A DNA stretch of 64,000 nucleotides from Flavivirga jejuensis (GTDB lineage Bacteria > Bacteroidota > Bacteroidia > Flavobacteriales > Flavobacteriaceae): NCBI RefSeq assembly GCF_030540765.1, contig NZ_JAUOEL010000008.1, positions 62,001 to 126,000 on the forward strand, read 5' to 3'. Below the pieces are notes generated by a model, which was not told the DNA's origin, made no database searches, and saw only the letters and a list, made by a program, of their open reading frames with translations. Below, one piece after another: positions 46,106 to 55,800 of this stretch. The stretch's first letter is position 1; the number at the start of each line of letters is the position of its first letter. The position numbers and the translations under genes were made by a program.

Positions 46106-47014
46106 CTACGCTCCAAGTAAATTTTCTAAAGCAGGGCGTAAATAGTAATATTTAAAAATAAAGCCTTTGCCTTCTATCTTCTTCGAGCTGACTCGTTGAC
46201 TTTCAAACAACAACACATGCATCTCACCCAATATTAACTTTATAAAAGATTTAGGAATATTTGGCAGAAACAATGGTTTGCGCATCACACTAGCCATCGT
46301 TTTTGTTAACTCATTATTTGTAACAGTATTTGGAGCGACACCATTGTAAATACCTGTTAAGTTATTTTCTAAAACATATAAAAACATAGTTGCCAAATCT
46401 TGAATATGAATCCAAGATTGCCATTGTTCACCAGTGCCTAAAGCTGCCCCCAAACCAAACTTAATGGGTTTAATCATTTCTTGTAATGCGCCTCCTTTTT
46501 CGGCTAAAACCAAACCTATTCTTATCTTGGAAACAGCTATATTTAATTTAGAAAACGCATCTACTTCTTGTTCCCATACTTGTACAACTTCGCTTAAAAA
46601 AGAATGACTAAAATCTTTAGAGGTTTCATCATAATAATTAGTTAAGGAATTTGAATAAATTCCAATAGCACTTGCAGAAACAATTTGTTTTATAGAGTGA
46701 CTTTCTCCTTTTAAAGCATTAATTAGTAGCTGAGTCGTTACTTTTCTACTAGATAAAATTTCTTTTTTATAAAGCGGTGTCCAACGCTTAGATACTGTCG
46801 CTCCAGCTAAATGTATGATCGCATTCACATTCTCAAAACAATTAGAATCTATATCATGGGTTTTCGGATTCCAATAAAACCCTTTATAATTTTCTGTTTG
46901 AGATATTTTAGATTTATTAGTCGTTAGGTAGTTAACTGCAATATTTCTTTCTTCACAAAGTTTCACAATCTCCTGCCCTATTAAACCTGTCGCACCTGTT
47001 ATTAAAACTCTCAT
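46106..47014 (-). CDS. TIGR01777 family (extended SDR) epimerase-like protein
   Basis: The 302 residues open with the Rossmann loop RVLITGATGLIGQEIV and contain NAIIHLAGATVSKRWT. SASAIGIYSN and a downstream GLGAALGTGEQWQSWIHIQDL are hallmarks of the TIGR01777 (YfcH/SulA-like) group. The C-terminal DUF1731-like part reads LPNIPKSFIKLILGEMHVLL. The reaction is unknown. Confidence 0.9.
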   Translation of the reverse strand: MRVLITGATGLIGQEIVKLCEERNIAVNYLTTNKSKISQTENYKGFYWNPKTHDIDSNCFENVNAIIHLAGATVSKRWTPLYKKEILSSRKVTTQLLINALKGESHSIKQIVSASAIGIYSNSLTNYYDETSKDFSHSFLSEVVQVWEQEVDAFSKLNIAVSKIRIGLVLAEKGGALQEMIKPIKFGLGAALGTGEQWQSWIHIQDLATMFLYVLENNLTGIYNGVAPNTVTNNELTKTMASVMRKPLFLPNIPKSFIKLILGEMHVLLFESQRVSSKKIEGKGFIFKYYYLRPALENLLGA

Positions 47015-47158
47015 TTTCTTTTTTTATAAAGTTACAAAAAGGTCTATCGGTTTACTAAGGTTTTATATAAGGTTTAACAGTCTCTACAAAGCTGTTTTAC
47101 CACATAAAGGAGTAAACCTTCTAACTTTTTGGCAGCATGTAGCCTCTTTTGGAAATCC

Positions 47159-47854
47159 CTATACCCGAAGCCTCTTCGTAGCTCTGAGCATTTCTCTTTT
47201 ACCAGGTGGACCAGGAAGTCGTTCAACTTTAAATCCCACAGTTTCCATAGCACGACGTACACTTCCTTTTGCAGAATACGTTACTAATACACCTCCTTCT
47301 TTTATGGCACTATACATTTTCAAAAATATAGATTCTGTCCATAATTCGGGCTGCACTCTAGCCCCAAAAGCATCAAAATATATGATATTGTACTTGTCTT
47401 TTTCTTCAATTTCCGAAAAGAATCGGTTTTGTTTCTCTATTGAAAAGTTTTTAGAAAGTATATGAGGTTCCTCCCAAGAAACGTCATGAAGCTTTTTAAA
47501 AAGTGAGGCTTCTTTTTCAGCTTTTAATTCTACGGGATAATTTAACTGGTTAATTTCATCCATTAAAACAGGATACCCTTCAACTCCAAAATAATCAATA
47601 TTAATATTTAATTTTTCTGCTTCTAACAAAGTAATAAAAGCATTCAATCCTGTACCAAAACCTATTTCTAAAATAGCTATACTTTTATGAAATCCTGAAA
47701 TAAGTTCGGGACAACAAAAGTGATGCAAACCATGTTTTATAAATACATGATAAGCTTCCTGTATGGCACCATGTTTTGAGTGGTATTGCTCATCCCAATC
47801 GGGTAAATGAATGGTTGATGAACCATCGGCGGTTATTACAACTTCTCGTTTCAA
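47159..47854 (-). CDS. mnmD: tRNA U34 methyltransferase MnmD-like
   Basis: This enzyme completes mnm5s2U34 by SAM-dependent methylation of the wobble uridine. The 231 residues match the MnmC N-terminal or stand-alone MnmD form: TIHLPDWDEQYHSKHGAIQEA at the start, SAM motif ILEIGFGTGLNAFITLLEA, YFDAFGARVQPELWT (about 152-166) and GGVLVTYSAKGSVRRAME near the end, then GPPGKREMLRA. No fused FAD domain is present. It follows the DUF4920 gene by one base. Confidence 0.93.
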   Translation of the reverse strand: MKREVVITADGSSTIHLPDWDEQYHSKHGAIQEAYHVFIKHGLHHFCCPELISGFHKSIAILEIGFGTGLNAFITLLEAEKLNINIDYFGVEGYPVLMDEINQLNYPVELKAEKEASLFKKLHDVSWEEPHILSKNFSIEKQNRFFSEIEEKDKYNIIYFDAFGARVQPELWTESIFLKMYSAIKEGGVLVTYSAKGSVRRAMETVGFKVERLPGPPGKREMLRATKRLRV

Positions 47855-47855
47855 A

Positions 47856-48359
47856 TTATTCTTTTAGTAAAACACCGTCTGCTACAAACGAATATGTTTT
47901 TTTAGGTTCTGTAATAGCTGCAATTTCTTCAACAGGCTTTCCTGCATCTTTGGCATAATGTATCAACTCATCAATTGGAATTTCTTTTATAAAAGCTTTT
48001 CCGTTTACAACAACCTCTTTACCTGTTATATCTTTAGGCATAAAAAAACCGTAATCTTTAAACGTTACCATAACGTCATTTCCATCTTCCAAATTTAAAG
48101 TCATCCAACATCCTTTTACCTGACAAACACTATTCACTTTAGCTATTATTTTAGAATTAATAGAATCACCAAGATTCATAGTTTTATAATGTGACGCCAT
48201 AGAAGTAGCAGCAATAGCACCATCTGCAATAATTCCTTTTCCAAAAGATTTGTATGCAATGTCTTCATTTTCAGGTATTATTTTTGATTGCTCATCATTT
48301 TTATTTTTGCAAGAATTTAACACTAAAACACAGATAATTGCCAATGTAATCGATTTCAT
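47856..48359 (-). CDS. DUF4920 lipoprotein
   Basis: The N-terminus IICVLVLNSCKNKN carries a lipobox with the acylated Cys at about residue 17. The mature part includes SKIIAKVNSVCQVKGCWMTLNLEDG and VVVNGKAFIKEIPIDELIHYAKDAG, the DUF4920 pattern; the paired cysteines with W resemble a metal-binding or redox loop. The protein is anchored in a membrane facing the periplasm. Function unknown. Confidence 0.85.
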   Translation of the reverse strand: MKSITLAIICVLVLNSCKNKNDEQSKIIPENEDIAYKSFGKGIIADGAIAATSMASHYKTMNLGDSINSKIIAKVNSVCQVKGCWMTLNLEDGNDVMVTFKDYGFFMPKDITGKEVVVNGKAFIKEIPIDELIHYAKDAGKPVEEIAAITEPKKTYSFVADGVLLKE

Positions 48360-48423
48360 ACTATGAATATTTCAATTTTAAACGATTTATGTAAATATAC
48401 CGTTTTTTAAAAACGTTTTTACT

Positions 48424-48431
48424 TAAATTTG
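48424..48431 (+). promoter_or_regulatory. TAnnTTTG -7 element of the aminotransferase gene
   Basis: TAAATTTG matches the consensus 21 bp before the ATG at 48453. Confidence 0.55.
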
Positions 48432-48452
48432 TATCAATAAATAACTAGACTT

Positions 48453-49520
48453 ATGAATGCTATAATCAACAATATCGAGATTATAAAAGCCAAAACTACT
48501 AAAATTAATGATGTAGATTTTGACAATTTAAAATTTGGGCATGTATTTTCTGATCACATGCTAGAATGTAATTTTAAAGATGGTAAATGGCAAGCACCTA
48601 AGGTCGTTCCTTACCAAGCGATTGCTTTAGATCCATCTGCTAAGATTTTTCATTACGGTCAATCTGTTTTTGAAGGTATGAAAGCCTACAAAGATGCGAA
48701 CGAAGATGTCTGGTTATTTCGTCCTCTAGATAATTTTAAGCGTTTAAATATTTCATCAAAACGCTTAGCTATTCCAGAGTTACCAGAAAACTATTTTATG
48801 GATGGTCTTAAAACATTATTACAAGTTGATAATGGTTGGATTCCTAAAAAAGATGGAAGTTCTTTATATATAAGGCCTTTTGTTTTTGCCTCTGGAGGTG
48901 GTTTTCATGCTTCTCCTGCCGATGCATACAAGTTCATTATCGCAACAGCTCCTTCTGGCGCTTATTTTTCTGGAAAAGTGAAGGTTTTAATTGAAGAAAA
49001 ATACTCGCGTTCTGCTAATGGCGGTGTTGGTTTTGCCAAAGCTGGTGGAAATTATGCTGGTCAATTTTATCCAACACAATTGGCCATAGACAAAGGCTAC
49101 CATCAGGTTATTTGGACAGATGATAATACGCACGAGTATATTGAAGAAGCTGGTGCCATGAATATTTTTGTTCGTATTAACGATACGCTTATTACTGGAC
49201 CAACTAGTGATAGAATTTTAGATGGTATTACTCGTAAAAGTATTATTGAATTAGCTGAAGCTGAAGGTATTTCTGTAGAAGTTAGAAAAATATCGGTACA
49301 AGAAGTTGTTGCTGCTGCAAAAGATGGCTCTTTAAAGGAAATGTTTGGAGCTGGTACGGCTGCTGTTATTTCGCCAATTGCCGGTTTCGGATATAAAGAC
49401 GCCGATTATGATTTACCAGAGTTAGACGATACATACGCAAGTACATTAAAAAAACGTATTACAGATATACAAACCAATAAGGCAGAAGATCCTTTTGGTT
49501 GGAGGTATAAAGTTGAATAA
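48453..49520 (+). CDS. ilvE: branched-chain amino acid aminotransferase
   Basis: This PLP enzyme transfers amino groups between glutamate and branched-chain keto acids. The 355 residues are the class IV, longer (BCAT-type) form: FHYGQSVFEGMKAY, RPLDNFKRLNISSKRLAIP, then GFAKAGGNYAGQF with the PLP lysine near 195. EAGAMNIFVRIND, GITRKSIIELA and FGAGTAAVISPI follow. It is a stand-alone unit with its own promoter, closed by the repeat at 49543. Confidence 0.95.
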   Translation: MNAIINNIEIIKAKTTKINDVDFDNLKFGHVFSDHMLECNFKDGKWQAPKVVPYQAIALDPSAKIFHYGQSVFEGMKAYKDANEDVWLFRPLDNFKRLNISSKRLAIPELPENYFMDGLKTLLQVDNGWIPKKDGSSLYIRPFVFASGGGFHASPADAYKFIIATAPSGAYFSGKVKVLIEEKYSRSANGGVGFAKAGGNYAGQFYPTQLAIDKGYHQVIWTDDNTHEYIEEAGAMNIFVRINDTLITGPTSDRILDGITRKSIIELAEAEGISVEVRKISVQEVVAAAKDGSLKEMFGAGTAAVISPIAGFGYKDADYDLPELDDTYASTLKKRITDIQTNKAEDPFGWRYKVE

Positions 49521-49542
49521 CTTTTATAACAATTCATTAAAA

Positions 49543-49706
49543 AAAGGTGTCTAAAAAGTCTATAAATTGTCATTTTTGAGAATTATTGAACTACAAAATA
49601 TTTTTTGTAGCGAAAGTATAAGCTTACCGAAAAAGCTAAATATTCAAATATTTAATTTCAACGAGATGCTTTATTTCATTCTGGATGACTCTTTTTAGAC
49701 ACCTTT
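49543..49706. repeat. MITE-like 164-bp element with terminal inverted repeats
   Basis: Left end AAAGGTGTCTAAAAAGTC (49543-49560) and right end GACTCTTTTTAGACACCTTT (49687-49706) are inverted copies differing by a 2-base indel. The interior contains short A/T-rich palindromes and no ORF. The element fills the spacer between two convergent genes, and its end core GTCTAAAAAG recurs in the hairpin at 39133. Confidence 0.7.
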
Positions 49707-49709
49707 CTT

Positions 49710-50096
49710 TTATTTATCTAATATAGATTCAATATTAGGTTTAAAGTAGTTAGATCCTTTAAGCACTTTGCCGTCTTCTCTATAAATAGGTTGTCCATCC
49801 TCTCCTAGCTTACTCATATTACTCCGTTGTATTTCATCGAATACCTCTTCAATTTTGTACTGCATACCATGTTCTATAATAGTACCACATAAAATATAAA
49901 GCATATCTCCTAGAGCATCTGCAACTTCAACTAGGTCATTATTATTCGCAGCCTCAAGATACTCTTCATTTTCTTCTTTCATCAAATTAAAACGCAATGT
50001 ATTCTTATCCGATCCTAAATCTGCTTTTGGCGATTCTCTATGCCCTATTTTAAATGCTGCATGAAATGCTTTTACTGCCTCTATTTTATTTTTCAT
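49710..50096 (-). CDS. MazG-like nucleotide pyrophosphohydrolase family protein
   Basis: From ATG 50096 (MKNKIEAVKAFHAAF) the protein has 128 residues; an in-frame ATG at 50123 is less likely. It carries the all-alpha MazG metal-binding pattern EENEEYLEA, then DLVEVADALGDMLYILCGT, that is E-x-x-E and E-x-x-D helices, as in phosphoribosyl-ATP or dNTP pyrophosphatases. The C-terminal G-x-x-KGSNYFKPN is typical of this HisE-like subgroup. It would hydrolyse nucleoside triphosphates to monophosphates; the substrate is unknown. Confidence 0.87.
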   Translation of the reverse strand: MKNKIEAVKAFHAAFKIGHRESPKADLGSDKNTLRFNLMKEENEEYLEAANNNDLVEVADALGDMLYILCGTIIEHGMQYKIEEVFDEIQRSNMSKLGEDGQPIYREDGKVLKGSNYFKPNIESILDK

Positions 50097-50146
50097 AAAT
50101 AAATAATATTTGGTCCTTCCCATGGAGGTAGGAATCTCAGTTTTCT

Positions 50147-50154
50147 TAAATTTG
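50147..50154 (+). promoter_or_regulatory. TAnnTTTG -7 element of the small membrane protein
   Basis: TAAATTTG lies 15 bp before the ATG at 50170 and supports the choice of that start over upstream in-frame codons. Confidence 0.55.
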
Positions 50155-50169
50155 CATAAAAATAACCAT

Positions 50170-50355
50170 ATGTTTAGTAAAGGTCAAATCATTTTCGGGG
50201 TTTTATTTTTTATTATCTTCGCTATAATAATAGGTTTTACCTATCGAAAAGATTTAAAGCTTCATAAACGTTTTTATTCAGGTAGTATATGGGTATTACT
50301 TGCTTTCATTTCATTTATTTTATTTATAGTAGCTATAAAATACTTCTTTAAATAA
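50170..50355 (+). CDS. small two-helix membrane protein
   Basis: This 61-residue protein has two hydrophobic segments (about 5-23 and 38-58) joined by a basic loop TYRKDLKLHKRFYSGS, which predicts both ends on the same side. A -7 element precedes the start. No family name can be assigned, although short proteins of this look are common in flavobacteria. Confidence 0.65.
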   Translation: MFSKGQIIFGVLFFIIFAIIIGFTYRKDLKLHKRFYSGSIWVLLAFISFILFIVAIKYFFK

Positions 50356-50498
50356 ACACTTAATCCGATTTTAGGATCACTTAATCGATTATTTTTTCCT
50401 ATTTTCATGTAATTTGCTTCAGTTTTTTGCACAATTAAATTAATATCTCTAGTTATGCACAACTCAAATTTATTTTTAACCAATTTATAATCAAACAC

Positions 50499-51584
50499 AT
50501 GAAAATTTTAAAAACCACATTATTATTAGTTATTATTTCTTGCTTGACTTATTCATGCAGCAAAGACTCTACTGCTAATGAAGAAGAAATTTTAGCCGAT
50601 CAACAAAATGAACTAGAAGAAGCAAACATTCCTTTAGAAGATTTAAATTCTGGAATCTCTATTGATGGTGCTACAAAAAACGCAGGTACACCACCACAAC
50701 CTACTGGTGATGTAAATATTGAAATAAGCTCTGATAAAGCTGAAGCTTTTCAAAAAGCTGGTTTTAACCTAAAGTTTTCTACAACAGAAACTGATATTGC
50801 GGGCGCTTACTTATTATTTAAAGATTCAGATAATAATACTGCTTCTGATTATTTTGATATTCCAGTTTCTGAGTTAACCACATATAATAAATCTGGTGAT
50901 ACTAAGGGTAATAATTCTTCAAAAAAGAATCTATTATTTAAGTCTAATAACAGCCTTGTAGATGGTGATTATGAAATCGATGTAAATTTTGGGGACTCTT
51001 TCCCTCCGGGAAAATTTTGTGCCGATTTATGTATTTATGATCAAGAAAATAACATTAGTCAAATTGTTACCGTTTGTGTAGAGGTAGAAGCATGGGGTGG
51101 TAATGCATCTATTGTTGGAGAATGGCTTCTAGAAGAAGAGAGTTTTGATAATGGTGAATATACGATTGTATGCGAAAATGAAGAATCTATCGAAGCTGAT
51201 TATAGTCAAGTTATTAAAGATGAAATCATATTTAATGTTGATAATAACGGTGATTTTTATGTAACTTATTATGAGGAATATAAAGATTTAGATTACGAAG
51301 CTTCAAGGACTAATTGTAGTGCTATTTACTCTGATGATATTGAAAAGTACAATGACAAAGAAACTGGTAAATGGGCTTATAATGAAACTAATAGCACTTT
51401 AACATTAGTTTCATTTAAATATGAAGACTTTATCGAACCTCAATATAGTGAAGATTATCCTAATGGAGAGTTATTATTTGAAGGAGACAAAGTAGAAATT
51501 ATTGATGGAAAACTAGTAATTACTTCTACTTATACAGAAGGTGATGAAACTTACACTGATATATTTACGTTCGTAAGAAAATAA
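50499..51584 (+). CDS. lipoprotein with lipocalin-like C-terminal domain
   Basis: A lipobox LTYSC (Cys at about 20) predicts lipidation. Residues of about 60-200 form a beta-rich domain with paired cysteines (CADLCIYDQENN, TVCVEVEAWGG). From about 203 a lipocalin-like domain starts SIVGEWLLEEESFD and ends in the strands ITSTYTEGDETYTDIFTFVRK. This is typical of the many Bacteroidota lipocalin-family lipoproteins, whose ligand is unknown. Confidence 0.75.
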   Translation: MKILKTTLLLVIISCLTYSCSKDSTANEEEILADQQNELEEANIPLEDLNSGISIDGATKNAGTPPQPTGDVNIEISSDKAEAFQKAGFNLKFSTTETDIAGAYLLFKDSDNNTASDYFDIPVSELTTYNKSGDTKGNNSSKKNLLFKSNNSLVDGDYEIDVNFGDSFPPGKFCADLCIYDQENNISQIVTVCVEVEAWGGNASIVGEWLLEEESFDNGEYTIVCENEESIEADYSQVIKDEIIFNVDNNGDFYVTYYEEYKDLDYEASRTNCSAIYSDDIEKYNDKETGKWAYNETNSTLTLVSFKYEDFIEPQYSEDYPNGELLFEGDKVEIIDGKLVITSTYTEGDETYTDIFTFVRK

Positions 51585-51640
51585 ATAGTTAGAATTAGCT
51601 ATTTTATAATAAGTTGTTTTTATACCAATTTATTATTTAT

Positions 51641-51671
51641 AAAAAAGAGAAGTTAATAGCTTCTCTTTTTT
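51641..51671 (+). terminator. rho-independent terminator
   Basis: AAAAAAGAGAAG and CTTCTCTTTTTT form a perfect 12-bp stem around a 7-base loop, 57 bp after the lipoprotein stop. The rest of the 315-bp spacer to 51899 has no gene. Confidence 0.85.
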
Positions 51672-51899
51672 TATTTATCCATTAATATTTCAACTGGATT
51701 TTCTATAGTCTCTTTTACAGCTATTAAGAACCTAACACTTTTTTTTCTATCAATTTATTCTATGATCACAAATTAATGTATAAATTATACTCTTACCTTT
51801 TTTATATTAGGATTACATAAATATATTATTGCCAATTTTAATTTACAAAATGAGGCTGTTAATTCCCTTTCTAATATCTTTACAAAAAAAACTTAAACG

Positions 51900-52565
51900 A
51901 TGATAAAAGCGGTTATTTTTGATATGGATGGTGTTATTATTGATAGTGAACCTATGCATAATAAAGCGTATCATGATATGTTTGATGAAGTAGGAATTGA
52001 TGTTTCTGATGAATTCTATGAATCGTTTACTGGACAGTCTACTATTAATATTTGTAAGCGTTTATGTGATCATTTTAATCTAACTGAAACTCCAGAATCC
52101 TTAGTGGCACTAAAAAGGAAACATTACAAACGTTTTTTTGAAAGCAACTCAGATCTAACTTTAATTGACGGTGTTTTAGATTTAATAAAAGACTATCATA
52201 GTAACGGACTTACCTTAGTTTTAGCATCGTCTGCTGCTATGTCAAGTATAAATCAAATTTTTGAACGCTTTGATTTAGACCAATATTTTATTGATAAACT
52301 AAGTGGAGGCGATTTAAAAGCTTCTAAACCTCATCCCGAAATTTTTATTAAAGCTGCCAAAGCTTCTGGTTTTAATAATAATGAATGTATTGTTATTGAA
52401 GACTCTACCAACGGTATTAAAGCAGCAAAAGCTGCTCATATTTTTTGTGTAGGTTTTGATAGTTTTCATTCGAAAAATCAAGATTATAGTAAGGCAGATC
52501 TAGTGATTAATGATTTTAAAGACATTGAATTCAGCAAAATAAATGCTTTAATTCATTCAAACTAA
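51900..52565 (+). CDS. HAD-family phosphatase (beta-phosphoglucomutase-like)
   Basis: The 221 residues open with the HAD nucleophile loop VIFDMDGVIIDSEPMHNKAY (Asp nucleophile near 8). VLASSAAMSSI (motif II, Ser), GGDLKASKPHPEIFIKA (motif III, Lys) and CIVIEDSTNGIKAAKAAH (motif IV) follow. The helical cap and length match beta-phosphoglucomutase or sugar-phosphate phosphatases. The substrate is unknown. Its last codons overlap the convergent 52-residue gene by 4 bp. Confidence 0.92.
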   Translation: MIKAVIFDMDGVIIDSEPMHNKAYHDMFDEVGIDVSDEFYESFTGQSTINICKRLCDHFNLTETPESLVALKRKHYKRFFESNSDLTLIDGVLDLIKDYHSNGLTLVLASSAAMSSINQIFERFDLDQYFIDKLSGGDLKASKPHPEIFIKAAKASGFNNNECIVIEDSTNGIKAAKAAHIFCVGFDSFHSKNQDYSKADLVINDFKDIEFSKINALIHSN

Positions 52566-52720
52566 TCATCATTATTTTGCGACTTCGCTTTTTGAATGAT
52601 AGCCTTTAAACGCTCCTTTCTTAATGCTTCCTCAGCTTTCTTTTTATTTTTCTTCTGAGTCATTAACCTTGCATGCTTCGCCTTGTTTTTCGTATTTTTA
52701 CCGCGACCTGTTTTTGCCAT
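52562..52720 (-). CDS. small basic hypothetical protein (52 aa)
   Basis: A minus-strand ATG at 52720 opens 52 codons: MAKTGRGKNTKNKAKHARL, then an alanine/lysine-rich helix, then an acidic NNDD tail. It is very basic and looks like a nucleic-acid-binding or ribosome-associated small protein. It is too short for a routine length cut-off but has good flavobacterial codon pattern and a clear start. It overlaps the HAD gene tail to tail. Confidence 0.6.
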   Translation of the reverse strand: MAKTGRGKNTKNKAKHARLMTQKKNKKKAEEALRKERLKAIIQKAKSQNNDD

Positions 52721-52826
52721 AGTTTTTTAGAGGGGTTCTCTATTTCCTTTACTTTAAATATTTAAAAACTTTTAGCTTATTTAAAATTTTTACTATAACC
52801 TCATTCATAATTGCTGTTAATAGCAA

Positions 52827-55800
52827 CTACTTCTTATAATATTTAGCATATCCTCTATAAGCAAAGCCTGCTAAAACAAAGATTATAACACAAGCAATTG
52901 CAATAAATTTCACGCTCACAATTTGGTCACCACTAGCATAACTATGTAAACCAGCCAAGTAGAAATTAACTCCAAAATACGTCATCAAAATACTAGCGAA
53001 TGCCACGATGGACATTAAGCTAAAAAACCAACGTCCGCGAAGTCCAGGAATTAAACGCATGTGTATAACAAAGGCATAAATCATAATACTAATTAGTGCC
53101 CATGTTTCTTTTGGATCCCAACCCCAGTAACGTCCCCAACTCTCATTGGCCCACATACCGCCTAAAAAGTTACCGATGGTAAGCATAACCAAACCAACAG
53201 TTAAAGCCATTTCATTTATAATGGTAAGCTCTTTAATATTGAGCAACATTTTTTCTTTGTTCTCTTTAGTTGTGAAAATCATCAATAATAGTGATACCAC
53301 ACCTAATATCATTCCTAAAGTAAATGGTCCGTAACTCGCTACAATAACCGCTACATGTATCATAAGCCAATAGCTATTTAATACGGGCTGTAAATTTGCA
53401 ATAGCTGGATCCATCCAATTCCAATGGGCTATCATTAAAATCATGGAAGTTACAAATGCTGAGGCAGCAATTGTTAAATCGGAAGATTTCCTATTAAACA
53501 CCCCTATTATTGGAACTATTATTCTACTCAAAGTAGAAGTTGCACCTTCAGGTGATATTTTTTCCTGTTTTTTACTTAATCCAGTTATAAATCCAAACAA
53601 CATCGTTGACCAAGCTACATAAATCATAGATTCATAGGCATCACTCCATGGGGCATGCCCCGATATATACCATCTCACTATCAATCCTCCTGTATGTAAA
53701 ATAAACAAGCCAAGAATAATCCATTTAAAAACAGTTACGGTAACATTTAGTGTGTCGTTTTTATCTTTAAAAATTTGAATAATTAGTAATATAAAAAATA
53801 AACTTCCTGCGTATAGATACCAACTAAATAGCTTCTTAAAAATATCATATCTATTATATAAAACCTCTGTATGCACTTTATCATCGCTAAGCATAACCTC
53901 AGCACCATATTGATGTTGTGTCTTTTTGAACGCTTTTAATAGCTTGGATGCTTCTGAGAAATCGTTTGTTTGTTTTGCCTGGTTTAATGTATATAAATAC
54001 ACGCCAAATCCATTTTTTATAAAATTCCCGTATAGCGAATCTTTTATTTTAAAATTACCATGTCTGTAATCATAAGTAGAAATCCATTTGTTATTTTCAT
54101 CATCAGGAATCGGAAATATTTTTAAAGACATCCCTTCTACGGTATTATATAATAACGAAACGCGTTGATTGGCTTCTATAAATTCCTTTTGAAATCCATT
54201 AGGGACTTGCGCTTTATACGCTTCATCTAAATAAGGCTCCAGTTTATAATCACCATACTCTGTAAAAAAGTCTGCCAAAGTCGCATATTTAGCATCTTTA
54301 GAAACGCCTATCATTTTTCGAATTGAATCTGCTTTCTTATATTTCAAATAAATGATAGGTACATTGTACCAAAGTGTCGGGCTTTCCTGAATGGATAAGA
54401 ACACTTGATTTGCATCAAAATCTTCGTATGTATCATTTTTACTTAACTTACGAAGCATCTCGGATGCATAGGTATTAACAGGCATCATACGTCCACTAAG
54501 GTCTTGAATCACCAAATGTCCAAATTCATCCGCATGTGCTTTGGGTACTATATTTGCTGTTAGTATAGAATCGATTTGAGATTTGGTTGGTTTGGAATGA
54601 CCGTGACCATCATTTGCAGAATGTTCTTGTGAAAACATATTCAAACCGAAACATAATAACAATACGGTAAGTAATTTGGCTTTTTTAGATTTCACTTTAT
54701 TTAGTTGATTTTTTAAATCTCCAAATCTTGAATGTTTGCTAAATAAAATAGCCATCATCCCAAAATAGAGCATGAAATAACCAATATAGGTTATTAAAGA
54801 GCCCCAATAATCATGGTTTACAGAAAGAATGGTTCCTTTCTCATCGGGATCAAATCCAGATTGGAAGAAACGATATCCACCATGATCTAAGATGTTATTC
54901 ATGAAAATTTTATAATCGAAATCTCCTTCTTTTTCATCTAAAACTGTTACTTGACTAGAATACGCAGAATATCCTTTTTCTGTCCCTGGATAGCGTTCTG
55001 CCTCAAAATCATTTAATTTTATATTAAAAGGCAACTCTAATACTTTAGATCCATATTTTAATGCGAATTCTAAGCCACCTATTTCAACTTCTTTGTAATT
55101 ACCATTAATACCTTTACCTCCCAGTAATCCAACACGTTTTGTTTCTCCATTAGCAGTGACTTTAAATACCGCTCCATCTGCATCATTCTTTAAAAATTGT
55201 GCTTTCTTAACAACATCAAAAACGCCTTTAACAACTGGTTTTGGAAATACCATTTGCATGTTACCTATAATATAACGTGAACGTAATATCAATGGCTGTA
55301 AACTATCTTTTACTAATTTACCTTGTGCTCTGGTAGCCATAGTCATGTACTCTCCTTCAAAAGGAGATTGAATGGTAAGCCCGTCTTTATTGTAAGTAAT
55401 ATTGATGGCTCCAGTTGTAGGTTTATTTAATGCGAATAAAATATTATGTATGCTCTGTACTTCTCCTAGCTTTAAAAAATGATTGTGTGGTCCGCTTCCA
55501 CCTGCTTCAACTATTTTTAAATATGACTCTCCATTTTCATTTGGTACAATATCTTCCTCTGCTCCAAGTATAAACTTTTCTAATTCAATGGTAACGGGTT
55601 GTTTATTATAATCGGTTTCAATTTTAAAATCGTTTTCCAACCGTCCAGAAAAATCAACCTTACTTTCTAAATAACGTTGTTGTAACTGTCCGTTAATTTT
55701 ATAATCACCAACAATTTGTCCTATTACATAAGTATCACTAGATAAGAATGTGTTTTCTGTAGCGCCTTCTCGAATAGCCATCATACCTTCAAAACCCGCA

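Noticed and set aside
47074-47262. 62-codon minus-strand frame overlapping mnmD
   Set aside because: It overlaps the 3' end of mnmD in another frame and resembles nothing; treated as a shadow.
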